The notes: generated by a model not told the origin, from the sequence alone. 64,000 bases of DNA from Valencia hispanica (GCA_963556495.2 OY747703.1:54875296-54939295), one strand, 5' to 3'. Counted from the first letter of the stretch, positions 45,089-58,000 are shown. Translations and numbers: made by a program.

Positions 45089-45209
45089 CCTCCTCTCCTC
45101 TCCTCTCCTCTCCTCTCCTCTCCTCTCCTCTCCTCTCCTCTCCTCTCCTCTCCTCTCCTCTCCTCTCCTCTCCTCTCCTCTCCTCTCCTCTCCTCTCCTC
45201 TCCTCTCCC
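45089..45209 (+). repeat. (TCTCC)n pentanucleotide satellite, about 24 copies
   Basis: Near-perfect repetition of TCTCC. The long reading frames over it are artefacts of the repeat. Confidence 0.95.
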
Positions 45210-45833
45210 TCCTGTTGCTGCTTCATGTCCTAAACAAGAAATCAAAAAACTGTTTACAAAAAAGCAATAAAAACTTTTAGGAAATTTTATATTTATTAAC
45301 ACGATCAGTAATACATTATGTATTGATGCACTGCTGCACATACAGTACTTTTTCATAAAAAAATCTCATTTGTTTTTGGCCAACAAGGGGTGACATTCCC
45401 CTCCAGATCCACCAGAATTGTTCTCATAAAATAAATAGAAAATAAGTGAAGATGAGAAACATGGCAACTGTGTTAATTTGTTAACACAAGAGATCAAGTA
45501 CTGAGATAACAGGTTCTGTAGTTTTTGAGGCTTAATAAGACTCCTCTAAGCATTTGGTGTGTAACTGGATTTATTCTTTTACCTCCATGCCACCCTGGCC
45601 CAATTTTGCCCCAGTAAAGAGGTAATAATTTCTCCTAAAAGAGTCGTCTTTTTGCTTTATTTGCAAAAACCGAAATTAGCTGTATATAAGCGGGGCAATA
45701 CACGGAGAATCATTAGACCAACATACCAGCTCCTTTACGAGCGAGCGATGATTTAAAATAATATCAAAATGCATGTCTATACCTACAACAAAAGCCAAAC
45801 AACACAACCACTTAAAGTTTTTAATATACTTAC

Positions 45834-45869
45834 TTTTAAAACTGTACTCCCCTCCCGCTTCGGCGCCAT
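45834..45869 (-). other. Possible small first coding exon of an unknown gene
   Basis: On the minus strand an ATG at 45869 opens MAPKREGSTVLK and is followed directly by the splice donor GTAAGT at 45833. The sequence before it is GC-rich, as in a promoter-proximal exon. The retroposon at 45898-47132 has been inserted just upstream. Function unknown; it may belong with the Ser-rich frame at 44300-44580. Confidence 0.25.
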
Positions 45870-45897
45870 TGTTGCTGGAACAAAAATCTCCAGTTCT

Positions 45898-47132
45898 TTT
45901 TTTTCGGTTTTTATTTCCTGATGTTATGGACACAGAGACGCAAAATTAAGGAGAAGAAAGAAGGAAGATGAAGAAGAGAGGTAAGAAACAAAAAGTCAAG
46001 AGAAAGGGTGAGTTGAAAATACAAGAGAGGAAGGGGAACAAAGAAAACACAGGAAGACATTGAAGTCTGCCTCCATACCCACAGGACGGCAGAGAGAGGG
46101 GGGAAAACAAAACAAAACATGGAAAAGGAACATCGACAACACAAAATAAACATTGTGAACTAAGAATTACACAACCACATCACACAAAAATAGATATAAA
46201 AATACAACAACAATGTCACAGAAAAACTCATGGTACCGATTAATCAAGCTCTAGTAATGATAACCTCAGCCCAAGAATATATCCTTAAACACCAGAGACC
46301 CCACATCTATGTGTGTGTGTTGCACGCTGGTGCATATAAGGTTTCTCCATAAGAGTGTTCGACAGCTGGTGTGAGCAGGCATCAATCCGTCTCCCAGGAA
46401 TCGATGCAGACATGAAGGAGATCGGAGCAAAGACGTCCAAAGGACCCCCAGAGCCCCAGGCGGACCCGGGCGGGGGCCGACCGCATCCCCCAAGAGTGGA
46501 GCAAAGGAGAACCCCAGGGGAACATCCAGCGGCCACTATGCAGGGGCCCGGGGGGCAGTAGTGACGAGCCCGCGGGCCCCGCCGGCAACGGACCGGGAGA
46601 GCCGGGGCCCAGGGGCACCCCACCCCCCAGCAGGGACCCGACAAGGGACCGGCCGACGAGGGGCCCCCGGCACTGCAGGGGCCGCGGGCGGCCGCCACGC
46701 GCCGCCTCCACCCTAGGCCAATCCCCACCGCCAACATCCCAGCGCCCCACCGATAGCCGCAGGGGACGGATAACATCCCCAGGCCGGGCTCAGCCAGCAT
46801 CTGGACACCAAGTTGTACCAGCTCCCGGGTCCAGATCCCGCGCAACGCAGGGCGCCGAGACCAGGCATCCAGCGAGGGCCAGGGCCGGTCCAACCCGCCA
46901 ATGAACCGGCCACACACGGTGCGCACAGAACAGGTGATCAAACGAGCAGAGACGCCGGATCTGCATCCCGCCGAGCCACCAAGCAGGCACCACCCAACAA
47001 TCCCAAACCTGGCACCTCTAAAAGATGTGCCCCAACCAACCAAAGGAAGATATCTGCCCAGCGCATCGGCCGACCGACACACCGGCCCCCCCAGGCCTGG
47101 CCAGGCACGCACCAGGTCTGAACCGGATCTCC
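45898..47132 (-). mobile_element. GC-rich poly(A) retroposon, copy 1 (1.23 kb)
   Basis: Flanked by a perfect 16-bp duplication AAAAATCTCCAGTTCT (45882-45897 and 47133-47148). The left end is a T run, that is an A tail on the minus strand, as expected for target-primed reverse transcription. The 5' 800 bases (right side) are very GC-rich; the 3' 400 bases are A-rich on the + strand. A 299-residue minus frame exists in the GC-rich part, but its composition (G, W, R, C runs) suggests chance. A shorter copy is at 54765-55812. No reverse transcriptase is present, so it is non-autonomous or a 5'-UTR/3'-UTR remnant of a larger LINE. Confidence 0.75.
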
Positions 47133-47148
47133 AAAAATCTCCAGTTCT

Positions 47149-49205
47149 GCCCGCAAGCCTGCCCAGTGCCCACAGCCTTAGCAAACACTTTTACAGAAGT
47201 GTCTTCTTTTACCGCATCCAAAACTCCCGATTAGTAACATATTGCACCCTCTGGTGGTTGTCTTGGGCCAATACATTTGCATGAGGCATCATAGACTGTA
47301 TGATGCAATCTGTCATGGACGGGCCGATACGTGAATGGGCGGGCCGGGCCCGCCCATGGCACCGGGCCTGACTGCATATATCACGCTACTGAGCATGTTT
47401 GGGAGTTTTGTCTTTGGGGTGAATTAGTCTTTGTCCAAGAGTGTTCCAGATTTAAAATGAACTGGATTATTGTGTTTAGAAAAAGCATTCTTATTTTCTC
47501 AGACACTCCCGCTACAGGATGACTATGTCTTTCTGCCTCTTCTTCTCCTCTCCCGGGCCTGGCATATGTACTGCAGCATTTAAAGCCGGTCTGTGTAAAT
47601 TCATGTGGACAGAGGTTTTAATTATTGTGGTGCACTGAATCATGATTTTGGACTGTGAGAGGAAGCCAGAGTACCCAGAGTGAACTCAGACACCCACAAG
47701 AAGAATATGCAAACTGATTTGTTTTTGTGAAGAATTCTTGGAGTGGAGAAGTCATTGAAAGCAGCATTTTCTATTTAATTTAGTTAGAATATTTGTAGTA
47801 TTACTTTTATTTAACAATCAAAACTGTCCTTATGTAATTTGTTAATCGCAATAATAGTCAAATTTGCCAACAAACCTAATTTGCAGTGAATCATTTTCAT
47901 TGCAACTGTTCACTAAGACACATATGAATTTAAATCATTGCAACTAGCAACCTATCCAGGTGTTACCCCACCTATCGCCCAATGACTGCCGAAGGCACCA
48001 GACAGCCCCAGTTATTTATCATTCTTTCCCTTTAAAGTCAGAATCTTAAAAGTGTTTCACACAGCCAGTTCCTTTATTTTGTGGACAGAACCCGTGGATA
48101 CGCGTGTTGTTTTAGTGCCACAGGTAGTTTAATCTGGCACAAACTGGCAGCTGAGTTAACACGGCAATGTCCACACATTTCTAAAAGTAAAATCAATACA
48201 TTTAAATAAAAATGGTAACATTTCTAAGAACAGTTTTCAGCTTACAGAATAGGTTTAGGAAATATTCAAGTATTCAGTTAAAAAAATTAACAATTGTCTT
48301 TAAATCAAGCAACAAAAAAAAGTTTTGAAGGAAATATGTTCTGGCCAAATAAGTTGTTACAGATAAAATGTGTAAAAATGTTACAATGATTATTCTTAAT
48401 TAGTTTAAGACTTATAAGACTGATTTCTGAATTTTAATTATCTGACAAACTACACCTACAGCATGTGTACACATCAGAATAAAAATGAAAACAAACCATG
48501 GTCATTTCCATTCACCATCTGTCTCTAATGTCCAAACATATGAGGGTTGTGGTCATGGCCGTCCAATCAAAACTTAGTAAGATACCAAACCAAATGGCTG
48601 TTGGCTGGTTGAAGCAAGCCTTTTTTGGACACCTGTCAGAGCTATAAATTATTAATCTATTGAACACTGTGTTTGTCTGAAGGGAACAGTTGAAGGAGTT
48701 CAAATGAAATTCCCTAAAAGGGCAAAATTTATTATGCGAAATTAATCAGAACGAGCTAGAGTTCATTTACCCAAAAAGACCCATATAAAAAGGTTTAAAG
48801 TAGCTTTCTTGGTCAAAAATCTCTTCTACTAAAAATGTGTGTTCTTATATTTTACCATTACAGTTAGGAAGGCATAAATACAGACCTTATGTTTAAATAT
48901 TAGTAATTTACAGTGCATTATACGTTCATTTATTTTGGTATTTTATAAGCAGGGTTTGACAACTGAGGCCACAGAGTCGCAGTTTATTTTTCTCTTCCTG
49001 TTTTTAAAGGCTATTGATTCCAATTTTATGAGTTACTTCTGGTAATAAAATATATCGGCCAGACATTCGAGACACAAACAGCGTAATAAAAATGATCAGA
49101 CCCACAAAACATCACCTGATTAAAGATGAAGATGAATCACAACCTTATTAAAACATAAATTTAAACCTGTAAATGAAGTTAAGAGTTACTGTGAGGGGAG
49201 CATTT
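47149..49205. other. Intergenic sequence upstream of ucp1, mostly unique
   Basis: Apart from a SINE-like scrap at about 47652-47715 (GACTGTGAGAGGAAGCCAGAG) I recognise no transposon and no gene in these 2 kb. It is the longest stretch without recognised repeats between tbc1d9 and ucp1. Confidence 0.4.
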
Positions 49206-49810
49206 CTTGTTGTGTTAAACAATAATTCTTGAACTATTTGGTGTAATTTGCCATTTTTCACATTACAGCCAGAAGGTTTAATGTATTTTATCACAATCTT
49301 ATGTGTTCAGCACAAAATTGTGAATAACCGTAAAGAAGACTCAATATGTTACAAGGTTCTACCATTTTAAAAGGCGTGGTGTGTATTTGTGTTTATCCCA
49401 ACTGAGTCAATACTTTGCAGAATTATCTTTAGTTGCAAGGACCCCTTCTAGTCTGTTTGGGTACGTCTTTAACAGCTTTGCAAATCTCTAGACAAACTTC
49501 TTTCCCCCTATCTAATCAAAACTCAGGCTCAAAGTCACTCAGATTAGATGGAGGGCATCTATGAACATCAAATTACAAGTCTCACCACCAACTCCTGGTT
49601 GGATTTAGTTGTCGACTGTTTTGGAATGTTGTCCTGATGTTAGGGGAACCTCCATCCCAGCCTTGCAGTCTCTAGCTTTTTCTTCTTGCCCTGCGTTTAG
49701 CTCCACCCATCTTCTCTGTCTCTGCTGAAGAGAAGCAAAAGAAGCATGATGGTGCCACTATGTTTCACAGTGGGGATCGTGCAGTGATGGTTTTCCACCA
49801 TCTGCATGTA

Positions 49811-50420
49811 CAGTGAGGAACATAAGTATTTGAAAACCCTGCAATTTTGCAAGATCTCCCACTTAGAAATTATAGCAGGGTCTAAGATTCACATTGTAGG
49901 TGCATTTCCACTGTGAGAGACAGTATTTTAAAAAATCTGGAAATCACATTGTCTTATTTTTAAAGAATGTATTTGTATTATATTGCTGTACATAAGTATT
50001 TAAACACCTGGCAATCAAGAACTCTGGCTGTCAAAGACCTGTTACTCTGCCTTTAAAAAGTCCACCTCTACTCCACCTATTAATCTGAATTAGTAGCACC
50101 TGTCTGAGCTCAAAGACACCTGTCCACCCCGAAGTCAGTCAGACTCTAACTACTACCATGGACAAGACCAAAGAGCTTTCAAATGACACCAGAGAAAAAA
50201 TTTTAGACCTCCACAAGGCTGGAAAGGGCTACAGGGCAATTGCCAAGCAGCTTGGGGAAAATAGATCAACTGTTGGAGCAATTGATTTTTTTTAATTTTT
50301 TTTTAAGCTGTCTCTCACAGTGGACATGCACCTACAATGTGAATTTCTGACCCCTCCATAATTTCTAAGTGGGAGAACTTGCAAAATTGCAGGGTGTTTA
50401 AATACTTATGTTCCTCACTG
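49811..50420 (+). mobile_element. Internally deleted Tc1-like element, 610 bp, nested
   Basis: Begins CAGTGAGGAACATAAGTATT and ends AATACTTATGTTCCTCACTG, flanked by TA (49809-49810, 50421-50422). The inverted ends are about 100 bases. Inside is only the start of a transposase (ATG at 50158: [20 protein letters not shown], then [20 protein letters not shown]), fused after a T-rich joint directly to the right inverted repeat. It can move only with help from a full copy. Confidence 0.88.
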
Positions 50421-50657
50421 TAGGTCAAATAGTTCCATTTTGGTCTCATCTATGCAGATCTGTAGTTGTTCCTTGGGATGTAGCTTGGGATGTTGTTTTA
50501 GAACCTAACCATGCTTTAAACTGAACCAGAGCTTTCTCCCTGACCTTCCTGCTATGTTCCTTCTGAGGCCTTCACAAAACAGCTAGTTTTATATCGAGGG
50601 TGAATTCCATTCAGGTCAACTCTATTTACTAATTCACTAAAAGTGACTTTTGATGGG

Positions 50658-50960
50658 GGCTGCAGGTTGGCACAGTCAGTGGCACAGTTGATTCACTGCA
50701 AGAAGGTTCTGAGTTAAATTTGGGTCCACATGGAGTTGCCATTTTCTCTCCATGCACACATGGGTTTTCTCTGGGTACTCCAGCTTCCTCCCAGAATCCA
50801 AAAGCATGCCTGTTAGGTTAATTGTTGTCTCTAAATTGCCTTTGAGTATTAGTGTGCGGGTGGTTGTTTGTTTGTCCTGATTCTCTGATTTAAATTGAAA
50901 ACTCAATTGAACTATTGGATGGATGGATGGATGGATGGATGGAGGGATGGATGGATGGAT
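50658..50960 (+). repeat. SINE-like repeat with (GGAT)n tail, nested in the Tc1 relic
   Basis: Contains GCAAGAAGGTTCTGAGTTAAA, CTCCATGCACACATGGGTTT and CCTGTTAGGTTAATTG, and ends in GGAT repeats (about 50919-50962). The same family is at 8935-9222 (antisense) and 55880-56120. Confidence 0.7.
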
Positions 50961-51821
50961 GGATTTGCTTAAAAAAAGAAAACCATATTGCATTTTTCTT
51001 TCACTCCCCAATTAAAATCTCTAAAAACACATTGTAGTTTGTGGTTAAAGTATGAAAAATGAAAATGTAAAAAGGTTTAAGGGGTGTGAATACTTTTGCA
51101 AGGCGCTGTATATGTACATTTATTATTATATAACTGACTCAGGTGTTGGCAAACACGATGTGATTCCGAAGTTCTTATCTCCTCTGGAGTGAACTTTAGT
51201 CATTGATGCACGTCACTGCTCACATATATGACTCCTCATGTTTGATTTGACAAAAAACAACTGATTAAAGGCTCGGAAATATAAATGCATAAAAGGATAT
51301 CTTCAGACTAAGACCGCTAAGAAAACAGCGTGATATTATAAATCCTTTAAAGCATGCAGAAGTGATTGGGGATTGGGTTTATGACACTGCTGTTTGTAAG
51401 GTTGTGCTGTCATTGGCTGGAAGCCCAGACAAGCCCCCAGAAAAATCCTCAGATAACGCTCAGATATCAGCAATGTTCAAGACAGATTTCTGTTCAAGCG
51501 GTGTAAATAATTACCTAGTATTTCTGTACGTTTGTGTGGGAAATCTGCTGACACATATTTGTACTCACTGCACCAAATGTAGGCATGCAGATGGTGTTAA
51601 TCATATTTAAAGGCATTAAAAAACGAGTTATCAAGAAACTTTGTGAAAATATTTTTTCTCTCAGCAGAAGTTGGTTTTGTTGTTTTTCCTGAAAGGCATC
51701 TGCCCCGTGAGGTGAATTGAACACTGATTATCTCACAGTGAGCGGACTTTGATTGAACCCGGGCATACAGAGGTACACAGTGACGCCTCTCTGTGGATGC
51801 CATAAAAGACAAGCCGGTAAG

Positions 51822-51830
51822 TATATAAAT
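51822..51830 (+). promoter_or_regulatory. ucp1: TATA box of ucp1
   Basis: TATATAAAT lies about 30 bases before a likely transcription start near 51853. A non-coding first exon would then run to 51962, where GTGAGT gives a donor; the second exon starts at 52049 after GTCCGCAG, 11 bases before the start codon. Confidence 0.6.
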
Positions 51831-52059
51831 GTGGAGCGAGAGATGCCTCTTCCCTTTCTGTGCTAAAGGGGGTCCCTTCGAGGATTACCATTTGGTCCTT
51901 CAAACCCTGCCTGGTAACATCCAAGGACCAAAACAAGACCCTTTAATTATTCCTATGACAATGTGAGTGTGTTTTATAACTCTAATTGAGACTTCAGCTT
52001 TCTCTGATTTAATGTAAAACCAAATGATGTTTGTGTTGATGTCCGCAGAGGCAGGGAAC

Positions 52060-55000
52060 ATGGTAGGACTCAAGCCCTCAGATGTGCCTCCTCCTCTCGG
52101 AGTGAAGATGGCGAGCGCTGGAGCAGCGGCCTGCATAGCTGACATGGTCACGTTTCCTCTGGACACAGCCAAAGTCAGACTACAGGTACCTGCTCGTTAG
52201 TTAGGATCATGATCATCAGCTTGTCTTGGTTTGCTAAAAGGGAACACATTATGATGTTTGCACCAGATTGACCTTCTGAATTTTCTGCAAAAATCTAAAT
52301 GGCACTTTTGTTACTCCTTAGATTCAAGGGGAGAAGCAAGCGGTGGGCGGCATCCGCTACAGAGGGGTGTTTGGGACCATCAGCACCATGGTCCGAACTG
52401 AGGGGCCCAGGTCTTTGTATAACGGGCTGGTAGCCGGACTGCAGAGGCAGGTGTGCTTCGCCTCCATCAGAATCGGCCTCTATGACAACGTGAAAAACTT
52501 CTACACTGGTGGCAAAGAAAGTACGTTCCCACTTATAAAAAAGACCAAGATGTCTTGTTTTAGACGGGAAAAAAGGTAGCATGTTTGAGGACAGTTCAGA
52601 CATGCAAAGGGTGCTTCATGCTTGGTGCATGAGAAAAATCTAATTTAGTACATGTTAATCATGATAAGAAAGAGAAATTAAGTAAAAGCAATTTGCTGGA
52701 TATCTAAATTGCTCTTTTGCAGCATTCCTACTGCACCATGATGAAATTTGTCCCTCATCTTCCTTTATGATCGAATTCTACATGTACAATTCAAATAAAA
52801 ACAAGCCCAGAACATCCAAATGCCACTCTTCCACTCCTCTCCAGATCCAGGTGTGATGATGCGGATCCTGGCTGGCTGCACAACAGGTGCCATGGCCGTG
52901 TCGTTTGCACAACCCACTGATGTAGTCAAGGTCCGGTTCCAAGCCCAGATGAACCTGAACGGCGTGGCTCGGCGCTACAATGGCACCATGCAAGCCTACA
53001 GACAAATCTTCCTCAACGAGGGCATACGAGGCCTGTGGAAAGGTGAAGCGAAGGTTTTTACATCGTCAAGGGACAAAATCCATAAATAACGTTCATGAAT
53101 AACACTTTGTGTCTGTGTGTGTGTGTTCTCCAGGAACATTACCCAACATCACAAGAAACGCACTGGTGAACTGCACAGAACTGGTTACGTATGACCTGAT
53201 CAAAGAGGCCATTCTCAGACACAAGCTGATGTCAGGTAAGAGTCCCTTTGCCTGGGAAACTATGGCAAGTCGTTATATTATGTAATAGTAAGGCACAAGG
53301 TTAAAAACAGACAACTTTACTTTTTTCAGCAATCTAGGAAGTCAGTCAACAATTATTTTCTCAGATATAAAGCCTCACTCTTCCAGGAGCAAATATTTAC
53401 ATGTTTACCTCCAGTTCATGTTCATTTTGACCAAACACGGACTATAGAAAGTTTATTTCCTACAATAACAAGCTTGCTTTTTGGACATTAGTGTTCTACC
53501 TTTTACAGTTAAAGCGAGGTTCTGTTAAAACCTTATAAGCTGTTAATATCTTACCTGCAGTAGATGACTCTCTTGGCCTTTCTGTTTAGTATAAATCCTA
53601 GATTAGCTGATCCCACAGGTTTAACTAACAGCTAGGCTAAGGCCAATGTGGGTTCTACAGTCTTCAAACAATTCCAATCGCAAAAATACCAGAGGTTTAT
53701 GCAAATGCTATTTCATAAACCTTTAAAATAGTTTTCATGTTTGCTTTGGGTGGCTATTTATAGAGACGCAGATGATTGCTAATATATTAATTAGAGATTG
53801 GAGGCGGTGTGCCACCAACCTTCTTCCTGTGTGAAACGTTCTGATAATGGAATAAGTAATGCACTTGTAGTAAGAGTAACTTTTTAAAGTCAGAGCGAAA
53901 GATTAATTCAGTCTCAAAATTGTCCTGAAAGGATTTTTGTGTAAATCAGAACGAGGATGTCCAATCAGAGTTACTGCAAGACAAAAGAGTAAATCAGTAG
54001 GAAAATCTATTAAAAATAATTCAGTTTAATTATTTTGCATCAGATAGTTATTCCAATTGTTTATAGTTTGGTTAATGTGGTCTATGGTGCAATACAGGGT
54101 GCATATGCCTTATCGTGGTCGTTAGGGTAAATAGGAAAAATTTCTTGGTAAACAACCATCTAATACAACATGAAGGGGAAGGTAATTTTAAGAAACCATT
54201 TGAAGCACAATTACTTCTAAAATGGGGCCCCATAAATAAATGTCGAGAGACTTAACAGCTGACGTGTGATACCCTCTCCACATAAAGGAGTGAGGAGTTT
54301 GTCTTGTAACCAGAGGGTTGCCGGTTCGAGCCCCCCGCCTGTCTCAGTCGTTGTGTCCTTGGGCAAGACACTTCACCCTTCTGCCTACTGGTGGTGGTCA
54401 GAGGCTGAGCAGTGCCCAGTGTTCAGCAGCCTCACTTCTGTCAGTGTGCCCCAGGGCAGCTGTGGCTACAATGTAGCTTGCCATCACCAGTGTGTGAATG
54501 ACTGAATGTAGTGTGGAGTGCTTTGGGGTCCTTAAGGACTATACAAGTACAGACCATTTCCTTTTAGGTTTTATTTTAGACATCCTAAATGGTAAATCTC
54601 CAATACAAGTTCTATTTTTCTTACCTGGAAGTGTCCTGCATGAAACCTAAGGTACCCATGGGCAACACCAACATTTTCTTTTAACCCCATATCGAAATTT
54701 CTGCAGACTTTTCATGCCCTTTTCAAAGAACCCCTCTAAAAAGATCTACTTTATCTCCAAGTTTTTTTTACGTGTCCTGTTTGGCAGCGTGGAGCTCAGA
54801 ATTGGTGTCTGAGTACCAAGTAGAAGCCCAACAGATTTACTTTCACAAGCAGAGCAGTACAGCTTTTGCTACAGTACTCCACTTGATATATGTGTGAAAA
54901 ATCTTTATTATGAATTGTTGGGGTTTTTATTTCCTGATGTTATGGACACGGAGATGGAAAATTAAGGAGAAGAAAGAAGGAAGATGAAGAAGAGAGATAG

Positions 55001-58000
55001 GAAACAAAAAGTCAAGAGAGAGGGTGAGTTGAAAATACAAGAGAGGAAGGGGAACAAAGAAAACACAGGAAGACATTGAAGTCTGCCTCCATACCCACAG
55101 GACGGCAGAGAGAGGCGAAAAAACAAAACAAAACAAAACATGAAAAAGGAACATCGACTAAACAAACCAAACATTGTGAACTAAGAATTACACAACAACA
55201 TCACACAAAAATAGATATAAAAATACAACAACAATGCCACAGAAAAACTCATGGTACTGATTAATCAAGCTCTAATAATGACAACCTGAGCCCAAGAATA
55301 TATCCTTAAACACCAGAGACCCCACATCTATGTGTGTGTGTTAGCATGCTGGTGCATATAAGGTTTCTCCATAAGAGTGTTCGATAGTTGGTGTGAGCAG
55401 ACATCAATCCGTCTCCCAGGAATCAATGCAGACATGAAGGAGATCGGACCAAAGACGTCCAAAGGACCGCCAGAGCCCCAGGCGGACCCGGCGGGGCCGA
55501 CCGCATCCCCCAAGAGTGGAGCAAAGGAGAACCCCAGGGGAACGTCCAGCGGCTACTATGCAGGGGCCCGGGGGGCAGCAGTGTCGAGCCCACGGGCCCC
55601 GCCGGCCGCCACGCGCCACCACCACCCTAGGCCAATCCCCACCACCAACATCCCAGCGCCCAACCCCTGCCCTACGTCGGGGCGCCCCACCGATAGCCGC
55701 AGGGGACGGACAGCTTCCCCAGGCAGGGCTCAGTCAGCATCTGGACACCAAGTTGTTCCAGCTCCCGGGTCCTGATCCCGCGCAACGCAGAGCGCCGAGA
55801 CCAGGCATTCATTTTATCTCCAAGTTTACCAAAATGCTAAACTACTGCAGATATCTCGCAAAGCAAATATTTGAAAAAAAAGGCCTACTTGCAGCAAGAT
55901 GGTCCTAAGTTCAAACCCTGGCCTGGGGTCTTTCTGCATGCAGTTTGCATGTTCTTCTCATGCATGAATGGGTTCTCTCTGGGTACACCACCTTCAACCC
56001 ACAATCCTAAAAAAAAAAAAAACCACGACTGCAAGATTGATTGGTCCCTCTAAACTGCTCCTAGGTAAAAGTGCGTAACCCAGACGTGACCCCTCAAACT
56101 CAAGCAATGGATGGATGGATGACTAGAACAAGAGAAAAAGTATAACTGCAATGTAAAATGTTGCCTACAGAAAGAGTTTGCAAATGTCTGAAATGTGTTG
56201 TACAAACGATCAAAAAGGCCATCTGAAATTTTGATATAGAAATAATTCTTACAATTAAAATTTGGATCTAGGAACATAGCTTCTATGGATAGTGGTTATT
56301 TTAGGTTTCTTTGCTTTTATTGCTGACATCACAAACAATTTTGCAAACAAAACATGCCATTAATATCTAAAAAATAATAATGAGAAGAGTGTGGCTTCAT
56401 TATATGTCTGAACAACCTGCCATAATATGCCTGAGCCACAGTCTTGTTTTATTTAACACATCTGTCTGAGAGGGGATTACCGATTGGAGGAAACTCCCCC
56501 CCTCTCTGCAGCTGATAACTGTCCCAGTACAGAACATGTTGTAATGTCCTCTTACAGAGCTGTAAATACAGTCGTTAATGTGAGATTTATCACAACCATC
56601 CTCTTTGCTCCATTCAGGAGATTACACAAACTGCTGACACGGGCCAGAACAAACGCCTCACGGTGTTGACTGGATTCTCTTTTATCTCTCCACAGATAAT
56701 CTTCCATGCCACTTTGTGTCTGCTTTCGGAGCGGGCTTCGTCACCACGGTGATTGCCTCCCCGGTGGACGTGGTTAAAACGAGATACATGAACTCCCCGC
56801 CAGACCAGTACCGGAGCGCCATCAACTGTGCCTGGACCATGATGACTAAAGAGGGACCAACTGCGTTTTATAAAGGGTAAGTCGGCTGCATCTGTACTCA
56901 CCCCCCATTTACAGTGATGCTATGAAATAAAACCAAGCATCTTCAGAAGTCACCAGAAAACTGAATTAGTTGACCAGTGTGAGGATGAATCTTAGTATAA
57001 ACACAACTAATCTGTTAAAGATTTGAGAAAAATTACGTCCCGATGATGAAATATGGTGGTGGCCGCATCATACTGTGGGAATACTCTTCAAAAGTAAAGT
57101 TGAAAGTTGATGAGAAGATGGATGAAGAAAGAAAATCTATTAGAGGTACTTTAGACTGGGGCAAAGGTTCACTTACCAAACCTAAATATTCAACCATGGC
57201 AGAGGTCGCGCTAGACTTTTTTGTTGTTTTTCATTTTAACCGACTGGGTCAAAAAAAATCTATTTTCACACGATTTTAAAATAGCCCTCAATAATATTTT
57301 TATTTTATTTAATATTCAATCCGAACAAGCGGAACAGAGAACTACATATAAACAATTAATTTAAACAATTTCACTTAGACACACTCAGTAGGTAGAGTAC
57401 GGTAGTCGTCTTGCAATGGGAGAGTCGTAGGTTCAATTCCAGCTTCCTCCTGTCGCATGTTGATGTGTCCCTGGGCAGGGCACTGAACCTACCGACCTCT
57501 GTATTGATTTGTAACTGTGTGTTAACGTTTGCAAGTGTGAAAGGGTGAATGTGGCTCCAGTGTAAAGCGCTTTGAGTGGTCAGCATGACTAGAAATGCAT
57601 TTTATAAATTCTGTCCATTAACCATTTAAAATACAAATAGTTCACCTGCTGTGGTCAGTCTCACAATGCCCTCCTGGTCTGCATGGATCTGAAATGCGCA
57701 CCCACTTGTGCGTAATCAAATGTTTTAAGTGAGATTACTGCAGAGGTTTTTGTCATGAGGTTTTGGACTTTTGCCTCAGACAGATGTTGTTCTAGAGGCT
57801 GAATCAGCGCTCCGCTGGAGGCTGAAATTAAGCGGCACTTCAGCCTATGTTTTGAAATGAGGGAACATTTCTCCAATTGAAAACGATCAGAACTCTGAAA
57901 GACTCTCTGAACGAGCCTTTTCCTGACCCACAAGCTATTGCTTCAGCGGAAGGAGATCCCTCAGCATGCTGCTTCTGCACCGGTGGTTGCCACGACACCG

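Larger units (their letters stand above)
49210..51112 (-). mobile_element. Decayed Tc1-like transposon with two nested insertions
   Basis: The right end GAATACTTTTGCAAGGCGCTG followed by TA and the left ITR-like stretch (49259-49340) mark the termini. Between them the reverse complement matches Tc1 transposase (49420-49790, then 50440-50640). It is split at 49811-50420 and 50658-50960. No frame is open. Confidence 0.7.

Noticed and set aside
44987..45356. Frames of repeated Gly-Glu-Glu-Arg-Arg and Leu-Leu-Ser-Ser-Pro
   Set aside because: Produced by the TCTCC pentamer repeat read in any frame.
46285..47184. 299-residue minus-strand frame in the GC-rich retroposon
   Set aside because: Its length is explained by GC-rich composition, with few stop codons in all frames; overlapping frames of 60-130 residues exist on both strands and no domain is recognisable. 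Copy 2 does not keep it open.
54302..54345. Possible tRNA gene from the B box GGTTCGAGCCC
   Set aside because: No cloverleaf with acceptor stem and A box is visible; it is embedded in a longer SINE-like repeat.
57385..57445. Possible tRNA gene
   Set aside because: Both boxes are present but the stems do not pair well and the sequence runs into a SINE tail.
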